The translations under genes were made by a program, and so were the position numbers. This document shows positions 11,359 to 20,600 of a stretch of 64,000 nucleotides of DNA, piece by piece. Position 1 is the first letter of the stretch. The number at the start of each line of letters is the position of its first letter. The stretch is from Mantamonas sphyraenae (Eukaryota > CRuMs > Mantamonadidae), in assembly GCA_026936335.1 (NCBI GenBank), contig JAPMXV010000063.1, positions 62,001 through 126,000 of the forward strand, given 5' to 3'. The notes beneath the pieces were generated by a model. The model was not told the origin of the DNA. It searched no databases and saw nothing but the letters and a program-made list of their open reading frames with translations.

Positions 11359-13575
11359 CACCATACCACGCATTCAGGAAGCGGTGATGGAATTCCTGCA
11401 GTTTGCACATGCACGGGAGATGGAAGAAGGGATGCGAGAAGACATGGACGAGCAGGTGGAGGCGTTGCTGGAACACGGGGCAGAAAGTAGCAGCACGACT
11501 CAGCAGCAGCGGCGTGGTCAGTCATCGCATGAGGCAACGATGCAACGCGCATTGCGGGAGCAGAAACATGCACTGGAGGATTTGCAGGCGAGGTACAGTG
11601 ACCTGGAGGACAAGTACACACATAGGAACCGGCTGATGGTGCAGCTGCGTAACCAGCTGGAGACGCGTGAGAAGCAGCTGGAAGCAAGCAAGGCCAAGGA
11701 GGAGAAGAGCAGGGTGGCACGTATTGAGGCACACAAGGCATTGGAGGCAAGCAAGCACCAGGTGGCACGGTTGGAAAAGAGACTGATCCAGGGATTCCAC
11801 TTTGCAGAGCAGATGAAACGGAAGCAAGGCAAACAGGGCAGGCAAGGCAAGAACAAGGGCAACGCAGGAGGAGGAGCAGGATCATCATCGGTTCACGGGA
11901 GCCCCAGAAAGGGCGGCAAAGGGAAGCAAGAGGATAAGGAGGAGGAGGGGGAAGAAGAAGGAGTGTATGGATGGGGCGAGGTGAGCGAATTGGAAGACAG
12001 GCTTGCTGGACAGCTTGCAGAGCAGCAGGAGATCAACGCAGGTCTGTTGGAGGAGATGGGACGTGTCAAGGCGCAGATGGCATTGCAACTGGAAGAGATG
12101 GCGACGTGGCGCAGCCAGTTGGAGGAGGCTGCGGAGGAGAAGGAGGTGTTGTTGGACATGAACAATCAGGAGCGACACAGGGTGGAACAGCTGACGGCAA
12201 GGCTGCACGAGGCACAGACGGAAGCCACGCGGGCACGTGACAAGGAACGACGCACACGCGATCGATTGGATCACCTGCGCAGGGAGCAGCAATCGGTGGT
12301 GGAGGATGCCATGTTGTCGTCGTCGTCATCGTCGTCATCGTCCTTGTCGAGGTTGAATGCGTCGCGATCGTCGGTGATGACGTCTGCGTCTGCGTCGGAG
12401 ATGGAGGCGGCGTTGGCTGAGCAGCGCGAGACGATGCAGGCTGCGTTGGACGAGAGTGTGGCCGAGGTGGAACAGCTGCGTGGGGAGCAGGAGGTGGCCG
12501 AGGAGGAGCGTGCGGCGTTGGAACGCAGTGTGGGAGAGCTGGAAACGCAGCTGGAGTTTCGCAACGCACGCGTGGAGGCGCTGCAGAAGAGCGAGGCGCA
12601 GCTGCGCAGTTCGCTGATGCAGCTGACACAGAGCATGCGTGAGGCAAGAGAGAAGGAGCAGAAGGAGAGGCGTGCGTCGTTGCAGCGTGTGGTGGCATCG
12701 CAAGCAGACGCAGAACGAGCACGCGTGGCAGAGCTGGAGGCACAGATCAAGGCCCAACAGAAGGAAATCGAGGAGTACCAGGCTCACATGGTGGCCATGG
12801 CAGGAAAGGAGGAGGATGGTGGTGGTGGAGGCACCCACGCAGGTGGGGATGGAACCGGAGACGATGAGGCACATGAAGAGCTGGCGGTGCTGCGTGTGGA
12901 ACGCACACGTGCGGTAGACGAGGCCAGGAGGCATCGTGAGGAGAACGAACGATTGCGTGGGATTGTGAAGCAGCTGCGTGACGAGATGGGAGGCACGGGA
13001 ACCACGGATGGCGGTGTGAAGGAACAGTTGTTGCGTGAGGCGCAGGAACGCATTCAGGCGCTGGAGGAGCAGTTGGCCATGACGTACACCGACAGCAAGC
13101 AGGAAACGCAACACGACAATGCAATGCACGAGTCGCTGCGTGCTGAGAACAAAACAGCTGGTGGAACAGGTGCGCGAGGCACGCAAAGAGGCGGAGGAGC
13201 ACAGCGAAGAGGCAAAGGCCCTGAAGCAGCAACTGGCGTTTGCCAAACAGGAGGCACAGGCACAGAAGCAGCGTGTGTTGGATGTCAAAGAGTCGGAGGC
13301 TCATTTGCGGGAGCTGTTGCGATCAGGAGCAGCAGCAACAGGGGCGAGTGCAGGCGATGGAGACAGCAATGCGGCGGCAGAGTTGGAAGCCAGCCGACGC
13401 AACGAAAGCAAGCTGGCCGAAACGGTGCGGTTCCTGGAGAGCGAGGTGCGACAGGTGCGCGAGCTACGCCAGGTGGTAAAGAGGCAGGCAATGGCACTGC
13501 GGGCCATGGGAAGCGAGCCGATGGACATGGGGCTGATTGGAGGCGATTTGGAGACCGGTGGCGATGCACAGGGGA

Positions 13576-13606
<31 letters not shown>

Positions 13607-14845
13607 ATCGTCAAGAAAGGTGTTTCAGCTGCCGGAGAATCACCGCTCCCCGCGCCGAGGAGGTTGGTTTGACGACCAGCAGGTGCATGCACAGCGTGAT
13701 GAGGGCGAAGAGGAAGGCCGTGCCAATGCGGTGGCGATGGCAGAGGCGCAACACAAGGTGCGTGAGCTGCAGGCGGAGTTTGCAGCCAGGGAGGGGTCGT
13801 TGCGTGAACAGCTGCTGAAGGCCAAGATGGAAGGGCGAGGGATGCGAAACGACAACACGGAGCTGCGGAAGCGTGCAAGCAGTGCGGAGGAGGCTGTGGG
13901 ACGTATGGAGGAGCAGGTGCGTCAGCTGATGGAGGTGAACGAGCAGCTGGCGGGCGAGTTTTGCAACGTGTGGCAGGCAACACGGCGCAGGAGCGACGAC
14001 GTGCAGAGGCGGCGGTGGAGCGTGTGAGACGGCAGTGGCGAGAGGAGGCAGAGGCGGCACGGGAGGAGTTGGCACGGACGGTGAAGATGTTGGCACACGC
14101 ACAGGGAGTGGCGGAACAGAAGGGTGCGGAGGTGGAACGGTTGCAGGTGCAGTTGCAGGCACGCACGCGTGCGTTGGCCCAGCGTGAGGAGTTGGTGGAG
14201 TCGTTGCAGCGGTACAACGAGGGCCTGCTGGAGGAGTTGGGAGACGCAGGGCGTGCGATGGCACGTGAGCGTGCGGCACACGCAGAGGCGGAGGAGGAGA
14301 CGGAAAGGAGGCGGAAGGCGCGTGTGATGGACAACGGCACACAAACGTGGGAGGCGAGTGCGGAGGAGGAGGCGGCGGAGCAGTGGCGAGGGCGTAGGGA
14401 GAGGCAGGTGGCAACGTTGCGTGCACGCGTGCAAGAGTTGGAGGAGAAGGAGAGGGGCCAGATGGAACACATGCGCAAGATGGTGCACGACTACGAAGGC
14501 AGGCTGGCAGGGAAGAACACAGAGGTGCGTGAGTTGGAATCGTACGTGGCCACGCTGCTGGAGTCGATTGACGACCAAGAGAGAGAGCTGAAGGCCACCC
14601 ACGACGCACAGCGTACCATGTATCTGCGCTGGGTGGAAACGCAACGTCTGAACGGCGGCGGGAAGGAGGGGAAGGACGGCGATGGTGCACATGTGGGCAT
14701 TGTGGGACGGTTTGTGGACGATGGCAGCTGGATGGAACGGTTCTCCGATGTGCGCAGTGTGTCGACGGGGAGTGGAGAGTATGAAGAGGAGGAGGAGTAT
14801 GAGGAGGAGTATGAAGAGGAGGAGGAGGAGGATGGAGAGCAGTGA
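10586..14845 (+). CDS. Large coiled-coil protein, frame interrupted twice
   Basis: Unrecognised protein of about 1380 codons in exons 10586-11257 and 11378-14845. The first 190 residues are Ser/Gly/Thr-rich with a Lys run. The rest is nearly continuous heptad-rich coiled coil broken by Ser runs, and the tail is very acidic. Within exon 2 the coiled-coil frame shifts at the AAAA near 13151-13154 (ENK then QLVEQVREARKEAEE, as if one A is extra). It shifts back at the TTTT near 13959-13962 (EQLAGE then LQRVAGNTAQERRRAE, as if one T is missing). Between these points coding potential lies in another frame. Either two compensating indels (sequencing or mutation) or recoding could explain it. No motor or known domain was seen. 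It could be a golgin-, centrosomal- or cytoskeletal-type scaffold; that is inference. Confidence 0.65.
11327..11356. repeat. (CA)n microsatellite in an intron
   Basis: An almost perfect CA run lies in the intron of the coiled-coil gene, directly after a CTGACACAG element and about 20 bp before the acceptor at 11377. Confidence 0.9.
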
Positions 14846-14874
14846 ATGCAGCAGCATTTGGATTTCCTTTTTGT

Positions 14875-17550
14875 TCAGGCGTGTGACTTTGTGGAGGAGG
14901 GGCTTCGGCGTGCTCGTCGTCGCAGGTGCCAAACGAAAAGGGTGACGAGGCCGAGGGAGAGGACAACGACAATGAGGACGGTGCTGAGGTTGCTGGGCAT
15001 CCAGGAGTGACGCAACACAGTGGTGGGCCAATGGGTAGGGCGCAGGGGCATCCAGGTTGGCTGCCTGGGCAAGCGGGAGCTGTACAAGGGTTGCAACACA
15101 GACGGATCGGTGTTGTCAATGACAACACCAAACAAGTCCACCAGGGCCATGAGCTGGTTGAGGCCCTGCATGCGTTGCTGGAGTATGGACAAATGCCTGG
15201 GTTGTCCCAGCGAGAGGACAATGTGTGACTCGACATCGAGCTTGCTGCGCACAATGACAGGCGGTTTGGAGGTAGAAGTGGTGGTGGCGGTGGTGGTGGT
15301 GGTGGGAGGAGGGGTCCATCCACGCACCAGATGTTGCTGCAAGAGGGCAGAGAGGCCAGCGCCGGTGCTGTCTCTGTCCGATGGCTGCTGGGTGTGTATG
15401 CGCAGGAAAGGACGCAGCTCGAGAGGCAACAGTTTGTCGTTGCCCGTGCCATGGGCCACCAGAGGCAAATGGACAGAAGGGAAGCGATCGGTGCTGCGTT
15501 GGCCCGGAAACACCTCGAGGAACTGCGCCTGGCAGGAGACCACCTCGAGGACGACGGCGACACGCAACGATCGCACAACTTCGTCCAGGGTTCGAACCAC
15601 ACCCAAGTGGAACTGTCGTGTGTTGCGCAGGCCGTCGTCGCCATCCTCCACCATCTGCACACGTCCTCGTTCCGCAAGCACAGGCAACACCATCACCGAA
15701 ATGCTGCCAAGGCGGCGCTTGAGCAGGGAACGAACGGCGTGCACCACCACATCCGTGCTGATGAATGAGTGTACGTCGCGTCCGCCGACGAGGAGGACAT
15801 TCAAACGGCGTCCATCGCCGCCGGCATCCTCCTCGCCGGGCACATACACACCCATGGGATTGGACGCATACTCATCCGCCTCCATTTGCACACGTAGGAG
15901 CTTGGCCGGCGGGAGAGGGGTCTGTGTGCGTGTGGTGGTGTCGCCGACGTCGGCGGCAGTGGCATCTGCGTCTGCGTGAGCATTGCCATGTGGATCGTCG
16001 GTGGCTGGTTGGGAGGGTGAAGAGGAAGAGGAGGAAGAGGGAGGGGAGGAGAGTGGTGGCATGTGGGGCGTGTCTGAGCGCGTGCTGGCGGCGATGAAGC
16101 GTGTGAGGATGGTGAGGTACTCGCGGGTGGTGAGAAACATGTCGCCGCGCATGGGATGGTCGGCCACAGAGTGCCACTGGTCGCGTTGGGTGGACAAGTG
16201 GGAGGAAAGGGGCTGCAGGGTGTACGGAGCCACGGGAAGGGGGTGCTGTGTGCGCAAGGTGGCATGGGTGGCGAGAAGCACGGTCCAGAACGAGTCTGCA
16301 AACGACGACACGACGGTGTGGTACTCCTGCGCACGCGGCGGGTTGAACAACAGGAAGCAGTCGTGTACGTTGGCCTCGTCGCCGTACACCTCGTAGGTGA
16401 GACTGATGTTGGTGTGCCACTGCGCATACATGCTGTCCATGGACGTGCCATACGCCAGGTACGAGGCCACCACCCCAGCCCCGCCATACTTGCACGCGTT
16501 CAGCACACAATGCTGCCGTGCAATCCTGTCCAGCAGCAGCATGGTCATTTGTGGGTCGTCGGGCAAGGCTGCGCGGTGATCCCACGGCATGTAGAGTTCG
16601 TTCAGGCCCGAATGGACGTTGATGTAAACCTCGGGCAGCCAGTTGTGGTTGGCCATGAGGGCATGCACAGCCTGGCTTTCGTACTCGGACAGGGGCTGGG
16701 TTCCGGGAAACACTTCGGTGCCGTGCCCTTCGCCGGGCGCCTGACGCCACGCATGCGGCCAGTTGCGATTCAGATCCACGCCACGGTCGTTGACACGTCG
16801 ACAGGTGTCCCCTTGCTCGGCGGCATGGCGTCCGGATGGATTGAGGACGGGATAAAGGACGATTTCGCTGTGGCGAAGCAGGGCGTTGATGGCCAGCCGG
16901 CGGTTCATGGCGTGCACGGCGTCAAAGGGCAAGCCTGGAGCAAACCGGTCGACGTGTGAGGTATGCGTGGATAACAGGGCAGGATCTGAGGGTTCGTTCA
17001 TGTCTGCATCGCTGCTGGGGTGCCTGCTGGGCGCCCCGGGTCGACGATCGGTGCCGTGTTCGCCCTGCACGTCGCTGCACACCTGCCGCAGCAGAGTCAA
17101 CGCCACCTCTGCCGTGATGAGCTCACGTCCGTGTTCGCCAAAGACCAGGAGCATGCGCAGCGGTGTGGAGGATGACCATGACGGCGGTGGTGATGATGAT
17201 GATGACGATGATGAGGAGGAGGAGGTGGTGGAAGAGGACGAGGAGCTGGAGCTGGTTCCGGTGGGTTGCTGTTGCTGCTTGGTGTTGTGGAGGTGCACAC
17301 GGAGCACCCTGTGCTGAGGCTCTGTGCTGTCCTTGTGTGCGGGATCCACAGTGTAGTGAACCTGAACATAGTCCGGGTGTGCGTGGGCACACTGTTCGGC
17401 AAAGGCGTACAGCTGCGCAGTCGTGTGGTACACGTTGTCCAGATCCGGTTGCTCGTGCACCGTCTGGCTGGACACCCCACGACACAACAGCAACGCTGCC
17501 GCCGTTGTCACACACAGGAGCAGGGGACCCCAGCTCACACGACGCCTCAT
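14875..17550 (-). CDS. M14-family zinc carboxypeptidase with signal peptide and C-terminal membrane anchor
   Basis: Secretory-pathway metallocarboxypeptidase of about 891 residues, no introns. I chose the ATG at 17550 because it opens a classic signal peptide (RRR then LLLCVTTAAALLLC); an upstream in-frame ATG at 17784 would bury it. Zinc ligands are H140 and E143 in GEHGRE and H313 in NVHSG. The substrate-binding arginine is R262 in DLNRNW, and the general base is E387 in TYEVYG. The 74-residue gap from H313 to E387 matches the family. A Ser-rich insertion precedes GEHGRE. After the catalytic domain about 400 residues lead to a single transmembrane helix near the C-terminus and a short basic tail, giving type I topology with a lumenal or extracellular active site. 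Convergent with the coiled-coil gene, 29 bp apart. Confidence 0.88.
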   Translation of the reverse strand: MRRRVSWGPLLLCVTTAAALLLCRGVSSQTVHEQPDLDNVYHTTAQLYAFAEQCAHAHPDYVQVHYTVDPAHKDSTEPQHRVLRVHLHNTKQQQQPTGTSSSSSSSSTTSSSSSSSSSSSPPPSWSSSTPLRMLLVFGEHGRELITAEVALTLLRQVCSDVQGEHGTDRRPGAPSRHPSSDADMNEPSDPALLSTHTSHVDRFAPGLPFDAVHAMNRRLAINALLRHSEIVLYPVLNPSGRHAAEQGDTCRRVNDRGVDLNRNWPHAWRQAPGEGHGTEVFPGTQPLSEYESQAVHALMANHNWLPEVYINVHSGLNELYMPWDHRAALPDDPQMTMLLLDRIARQHCVLNACKYGGAGVVASYLAYGTSMDSMYAQWHTNISLTYEVYGDEANVHDCFLLFNPPRAQEYHTVVSSFADSFWTVLLATHATLRTQHPLPVAPYTLQPLSSHLSTQRDQWHSVADHPMRGDMFLTTREYLTILTRFIAASTRSDTPHMPPLSSPPSSSSSSSPSQPATDDPHGNAHADADATAADVGDTTTRTQTPLPPAKLLRVQMEADEYASNPMGVYVPGEEDAGGDGRRLNVLLVGGRDVHSFISTDVVVHAVRSLLKRRLGSISVMVLPVLAERGRVQMVEDGDDGLRNTRQFHLGVVRTLDEVVRSLRVAVVLEVVSCQAQFLEVFPGQRSTDRFPSVHLPLVAHGTGNDKLLPLELRPFLRIHTQQPSDRDSTGAGLSALLQQHLVRGWTPPPTTTTTATTTSTSKPPVIVRSKLDVESHIVLSLGQPRHLSILQQRMQGLNQLMALVDLFGVVIDNTDPSVLQPLYSSRLPRQPTWMPLRPTHWPTTVLRHSWMPSNLSTVLIVVVLSLGLVTLFVWHLRRRARRSPSSTKSHA

Positions 17551-17834
17551 GTACCTCGCCGGCGCGTGGGTGTGGGGTCGATACGAAACGCGTTTGGGAT
17601 GCGCTGGCCAACGCAAAGGCAAGCGCACACATATAACATACTCATGAGTGACATTCCTGCCTGTCCTGTAAGTGATGTGTGTCGTGGTGGAAAGGGAGGG
17701 AGGACATGCAAACAGGAACGAGAGAAAGTGTGAGTGGTGATCGCTCACCTTTTGCGCCAAATTCCTGACACGGGTGTCACGCACACCAGTACGGAGACCG
17801 ATGCTACCGGAAAAATCCGCAGCACTTCAAAGAG
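17551..17834. promoter_or_regulatory. Divergent promoter interval, M14 peptidase / BRCT-H2A
   Basis: 284 bp between divergent starts. An AT-rich patch at 17629-17642 (ATATAACATA) is the only TATA-like element here in otherwise GC-rich DNA. Which gene it serves is unclear. Confidence 0.35.
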
Positions 17835-18632
17835 ATGAGTCATCCAGACAGCCACCCCGGGCCCGGTGCGTTGCCGTACCCGAGGCACGTTCAGGAGCGG
17901 CTGGGCAAGGCCAAGCGTGAGGCGGTGCCAGACCTGGCGACCATGTGGATTGTGTTTGACGACGTGGACGCACCCAGCGACTTGTTGGGTGACATTCGCA
18001 CGTACGGAGGACATGTGTTGAGCAAGTGCACGGACGAGGTGACGGCACTGGTGGTCAGCGATCCAGAAAATCCCACGGCCGCACAGGTGGCCAAACGTCA
18101 GAAGCACATGCTGGCGCTGGTGAGTTTGGACCTGGTGCGCAAGGCCGTCAACGTGGCCATGGTGACACCTCAGTTTGCGGATCAGAGTGCCAGCAGCAGC
18201 AGTGGTGGTGGTGGTGGCGCGTCTGTAGGAGGACCTGTCAAGGCGAAAAAGGCATCGAAGCGAATCCGGCCCAGCGTCGGCCGCGGTCGCGTGTTGAAGG
18301 GAACCGGACGTAGCCAGCGTGCAGGGTTGGTGTTCCCTGTGGGGCGTGTGCATCGACATTTGCGTCAGGGTCGGTTTGCAGCGCGAGTGGGTGCAGGAGC
18401 CCCCGTGTACCTCGCAGCTGTGCTGGAGTACCTCACAGCCGAGCTGTTGGAGCTGGCAGGTCAGGCATCGCGAGACCAGGGCAAGAAACGCATCACTCCA
18501 CGTCACGTCATGCTTGGAGTGCGCAACGACGAGGAACTCGACAAGCTGCTTGGAAAACACACCGTCTTTGCCCAGTCAGGCACTGTGCCACACATCCACA
18601 GCAGCCTCTGGTCTCATCCCAAGAAGAAATGA
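17835..18632 (+). CDS. BRCT-like domain fused to histone H2A
   Basis: Intronless 265-residue ORF. Residues about 158-265 are an unmistakable H2[58 protein letters not shown], ending in a Lys-rich tail. The acidic-patch residues ([10 protein letters not shown] and NDEE) are kept, so nucleosome incorporation is plausible. Residues about 34-108 resemble a BRCT fold ([19 protein letters not shown], then [19 protein letters not shown]), though the usual tryptophan is absent. A Ser/Gly linker and basic segment (residues 117-160) join the halves in one uninterrupted frame. The C-terminus has no SQ phosphorylation motif of the H2A.X kind. I infer a variant histone carrying its own phosphopeptide- or protein-binding module. 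The H2A part is certain; the BRCT assignment is probable. Confidence 0.88.
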   Translation: MSHPDSHPGPGALPYPRHVQERLGKAKREAVPDLATMWIVFDDVDAPSDLLGDIRTYGGHVLSKCTDEVTALVVSDPENPTAAQVAKRQKHMLALVSLDLVRKAVNVAMVTPQFADQSASSSSGGGGGASVGGPVKAKKASKRIRPSVGRGRVLKGTGRSQRAGLVFPVGRVHRHLRQGRFAARVGAGAPVYLAAVLEYLTAELLELAGQASRDQGKKRITPRHVMLGVRNDEELDKLLGKHTVFAQSGTVPHIHSSLWSHPKKK

Positions 18633-18688
18633 AGAAATGATGAGCATGGCGCCCTGCCAAGCAACCAACCAACCAAGCAGACGCAACA

Positions 18689-20276
18689 ATGTCCGAATCT
18701 GTGGCCTCCTCGCACGTGAGCAACAGTCGAGCTGTGTCCCATGCACGCGATGGCACGTCCGACTCTGCATCGGAAGGTGTGCGTGAGCTGCTGCCGTTCC
18801 TGCCGCCGTCTTCGGACAAGACGGCGGCGCTCCCTGCCGAATCGTACCAAGTGCAGGAAGACGCCGCCCTGGGCTGGTTCTACAAACCCCACTCCATCAC
18901 CGCCCTCCTCATCACCATTGCCATCATGATCTACTTTGGCTGGACCAGTGGCGACCACACAGAGGATGAAACTGTCAAGATGTGCGTTTGCGGAAAGAAT
19001 TGACACGTCGTCAACGATTCCGGCCCCGGCGTGTGTTTCCCCACGCCTGCCAACGGCGCACACGCAAGCGCAGACACATTGCAACGATACACACGACACT
19101 GACACACATACACCCACCCGTCCACATGTCCATGTGTCCGGTTGCATGCGTGTGCACAGCGGAATCGGCGCGGTGATTGTGGCGTTCCTCTTCTTTTCCA
19201 TGCTGCAGCTGCGCGACGGGCCGTTTGTGCGACCGCACCCAGCATTCTGGCGGGTTGTGCTGGGTGTGTCCATTGTCTACCTGATGGCCCTTGTGTTTGT
19301 GTTCTTCCAGAGCCATGAGAAGGTGCAGAAGATCTTGCACTTTTGGTATCCGGAGCTGGGGTTGCAGGATCTGCCCGACCGCTCGTACGCCGACGATTGC
19401 CGTCTGTACACACCGGGGCACGAGGACGGGCCGTTTGCCAACATCAAAGGGGTGCTGTTTGACCGGTTTGTGTTGGCACACATCGGCGGGTGGTTTGCCA
19501 AGGCGTTGATGTTCCGCGACTACTTTCTGGCCTGGACGCTGAGCTTTGTGTTTGAAATGATGGAGTACAGCTTTGAACACATGCTGAAGAACTTTAGGGA
19601 ATGCTGGTGGGATCATTTCATTGTGGACCTGCTGATTTGCAACGGTGTGGGGATCTGGCTGGGCATGCGCTTCTGTCGATTCCTGCAGATGCAGGAGTAC
19701 AACTGGACGGCCATCCGCACGACCACCAGCAGCAACAGCAGCAACGGCGGCAACCGACACAGTCTGTCGTCCACCGCACGGCATTCCGTGAACCAGCTGC
19801 TGCCGGCGCATCTGGAAACGTTTGAGTGGAACATCTTTGGGGATCCCAAACGATTCTTTGCCTTTGTCAGCGTCGTGGTGGGTGTGCTCTTTGTGGATTT
19901 GAATGCGTTCTTCCTGAAGGATGTGCTGTGGGTGCCTCCAGAGTCGCCGCTGAACCAGTACCGTCTGGTGTTGTGGTTCATCTGTGGCACGCCGGCCCTG
20001 CGTGAGTACTACCAGTATGTGACGGATCCGAGGTGCAAGAAGCTGGGCACGCAGTTGTGGGTCACCTTTGCCATCATCATTACCGAGCTGCTGGTCATTG
20101 TCAAGTTTGGCATGGGCAGGTACGACGCCACCTTTTACCACCCGCCTGCACACATTGTCTGGGGTTGGTCCATCGCCCTGGTCTCCCTTGTCGTCTGGTT
20201 CGTCTGGTTCTTTTACATCGGCAAGGGCAAGGAGAGGCGGCTTGAGCGCGCAGGTGGAGCCAAGAAGAGCAATTGA
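18689..20276 (+). CDS. Phosphatidylserine synthase (PTDSS1/2 family)
   Basis: Base-exchange enzyme that makes phosphatidylserine from phosphatidylcholine or phosphatidylethanolamine in the ER. Exons 18689-18981 and 19160-20276 give 469 residues, close to mammalian PSS length. The first exon has a cytosolic N-tail and the first membrane helix (SITALLITIAIMIYFGW). The second opens with IGAVIVAFLFFSMLQLRDGP then RPHPAFWR, highly characteristic of the family. The core includes DRFVLAHIGGWFAKALMFRD, FEMMEYSFEHMLKNFRECWW and DLLICNGVGIWLG, the last two being the family's conserved active-site region. About nine transmembrane segments. An Asn/Ser-rich loop near residue 290 is a local insertion. The tail is Lys/Arg-rich and might aid ER retention. 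Confidence 0.93.
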
Positions 20277-20288
20277 GAGGGAGACGAG

Positions 20289-20457
20289 GTGGAGGATCAG
20301 GAATCAGGAATGGAAGATGCCGTTGTTGCTGCTGACCACGAGGCAATCCTGCACATTGTTGCCGAGCAAGGCGTCGACACGCGTGTGCGATACCGGCAGA
20401 CTGGGCTTTTGGTGGCTTGCAAGGTGGGCATGGCTGACACGGCGCAGTTGTTGCTTA
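20289..20457 (+). pseudogene. Ankyrin-repeat gene, 5' part, split by the Fanzor element
   Basis: Starts 12 bp after the phosphatidylserine synthase stop; an alternative ATG is at 20310. It encodes the first ankyrin helices (HEAILHIVAEQG, TGLLVACKVGMADTAQLLL) and is cut at the TA at 20456-20457. Past that point the frame runs into element DNA and stops after 11 further residues. Removing the element with one TA copy joins this frame exactly to the part at 26279, restoring the repeat as LLL-S-LGADVDATD. The gene is therefore a recently interrupted ankyrin protein of about 221 residues, unless the element is removed from the transcript or the chromosome. Confidence 0.85.
20456..20457. other. TA target-site copy, left
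   Basis: TA dinucleotide directly before the left inverted repeat. The matching TA lies at 26277-26278. Collapsing the two restores the ankyrin reading frame. Confidence 0.75.
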
Positions 20458-20483
20458 CAGGCTGTTCGGTTCAAATTGAAACT
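20458..20483 (+). repeat. Left terminal inverted repeat of Fanzor element
   Basis: Matches the reverse complement of 26251-26276 at 18 of 26 positions without gaps. Conserved blocks are CAG, TTCGG, TCAA, TTGA and CT. It contains the near-palindrome TTCAAATTGAA. Confidence 0.75.
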
Positions 20484-20600
20484 TTTGTGTGAGCTGGCGC
20501 AACGCGATTGGGCTCGGGAAAACAAAACCTACGTCCTGTGAGGAGTGGTATACACTCAGTGTTGGTTGGTTGGTTGGTTGACGGTTCTGGTGCCCCGTCC
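20458..20600 (-). ncRNA. Predicted guide-RNA (omega RNA) scaffold region of the Fanzor element
   Basis: 143 bp between the Fanzor stop codon and the element end nearest to it. In TnpB and Fanzor systems the RNA scaffold derives from the 3' end of the nuclease locus and runs through the element end into flanking DNA, which becomes the guide. Read on the minus strand this interval has a CAAC tandem tract and the TTCAATTTGAA near-palindrome of the inverted repeat, and it ends at the insertion junction. The location is inferred from family knowledge; no RNA structure was computed and the 5' end is unknown. Confidence 0.45.

Noticed and set aside
13611-15677. 688-residue minus-strand ORF
   Set aside because: Spans the coiled-coil gene end and the peptidase gene; Pro/Ser/Cys-rich antisense frame without recognisable features.
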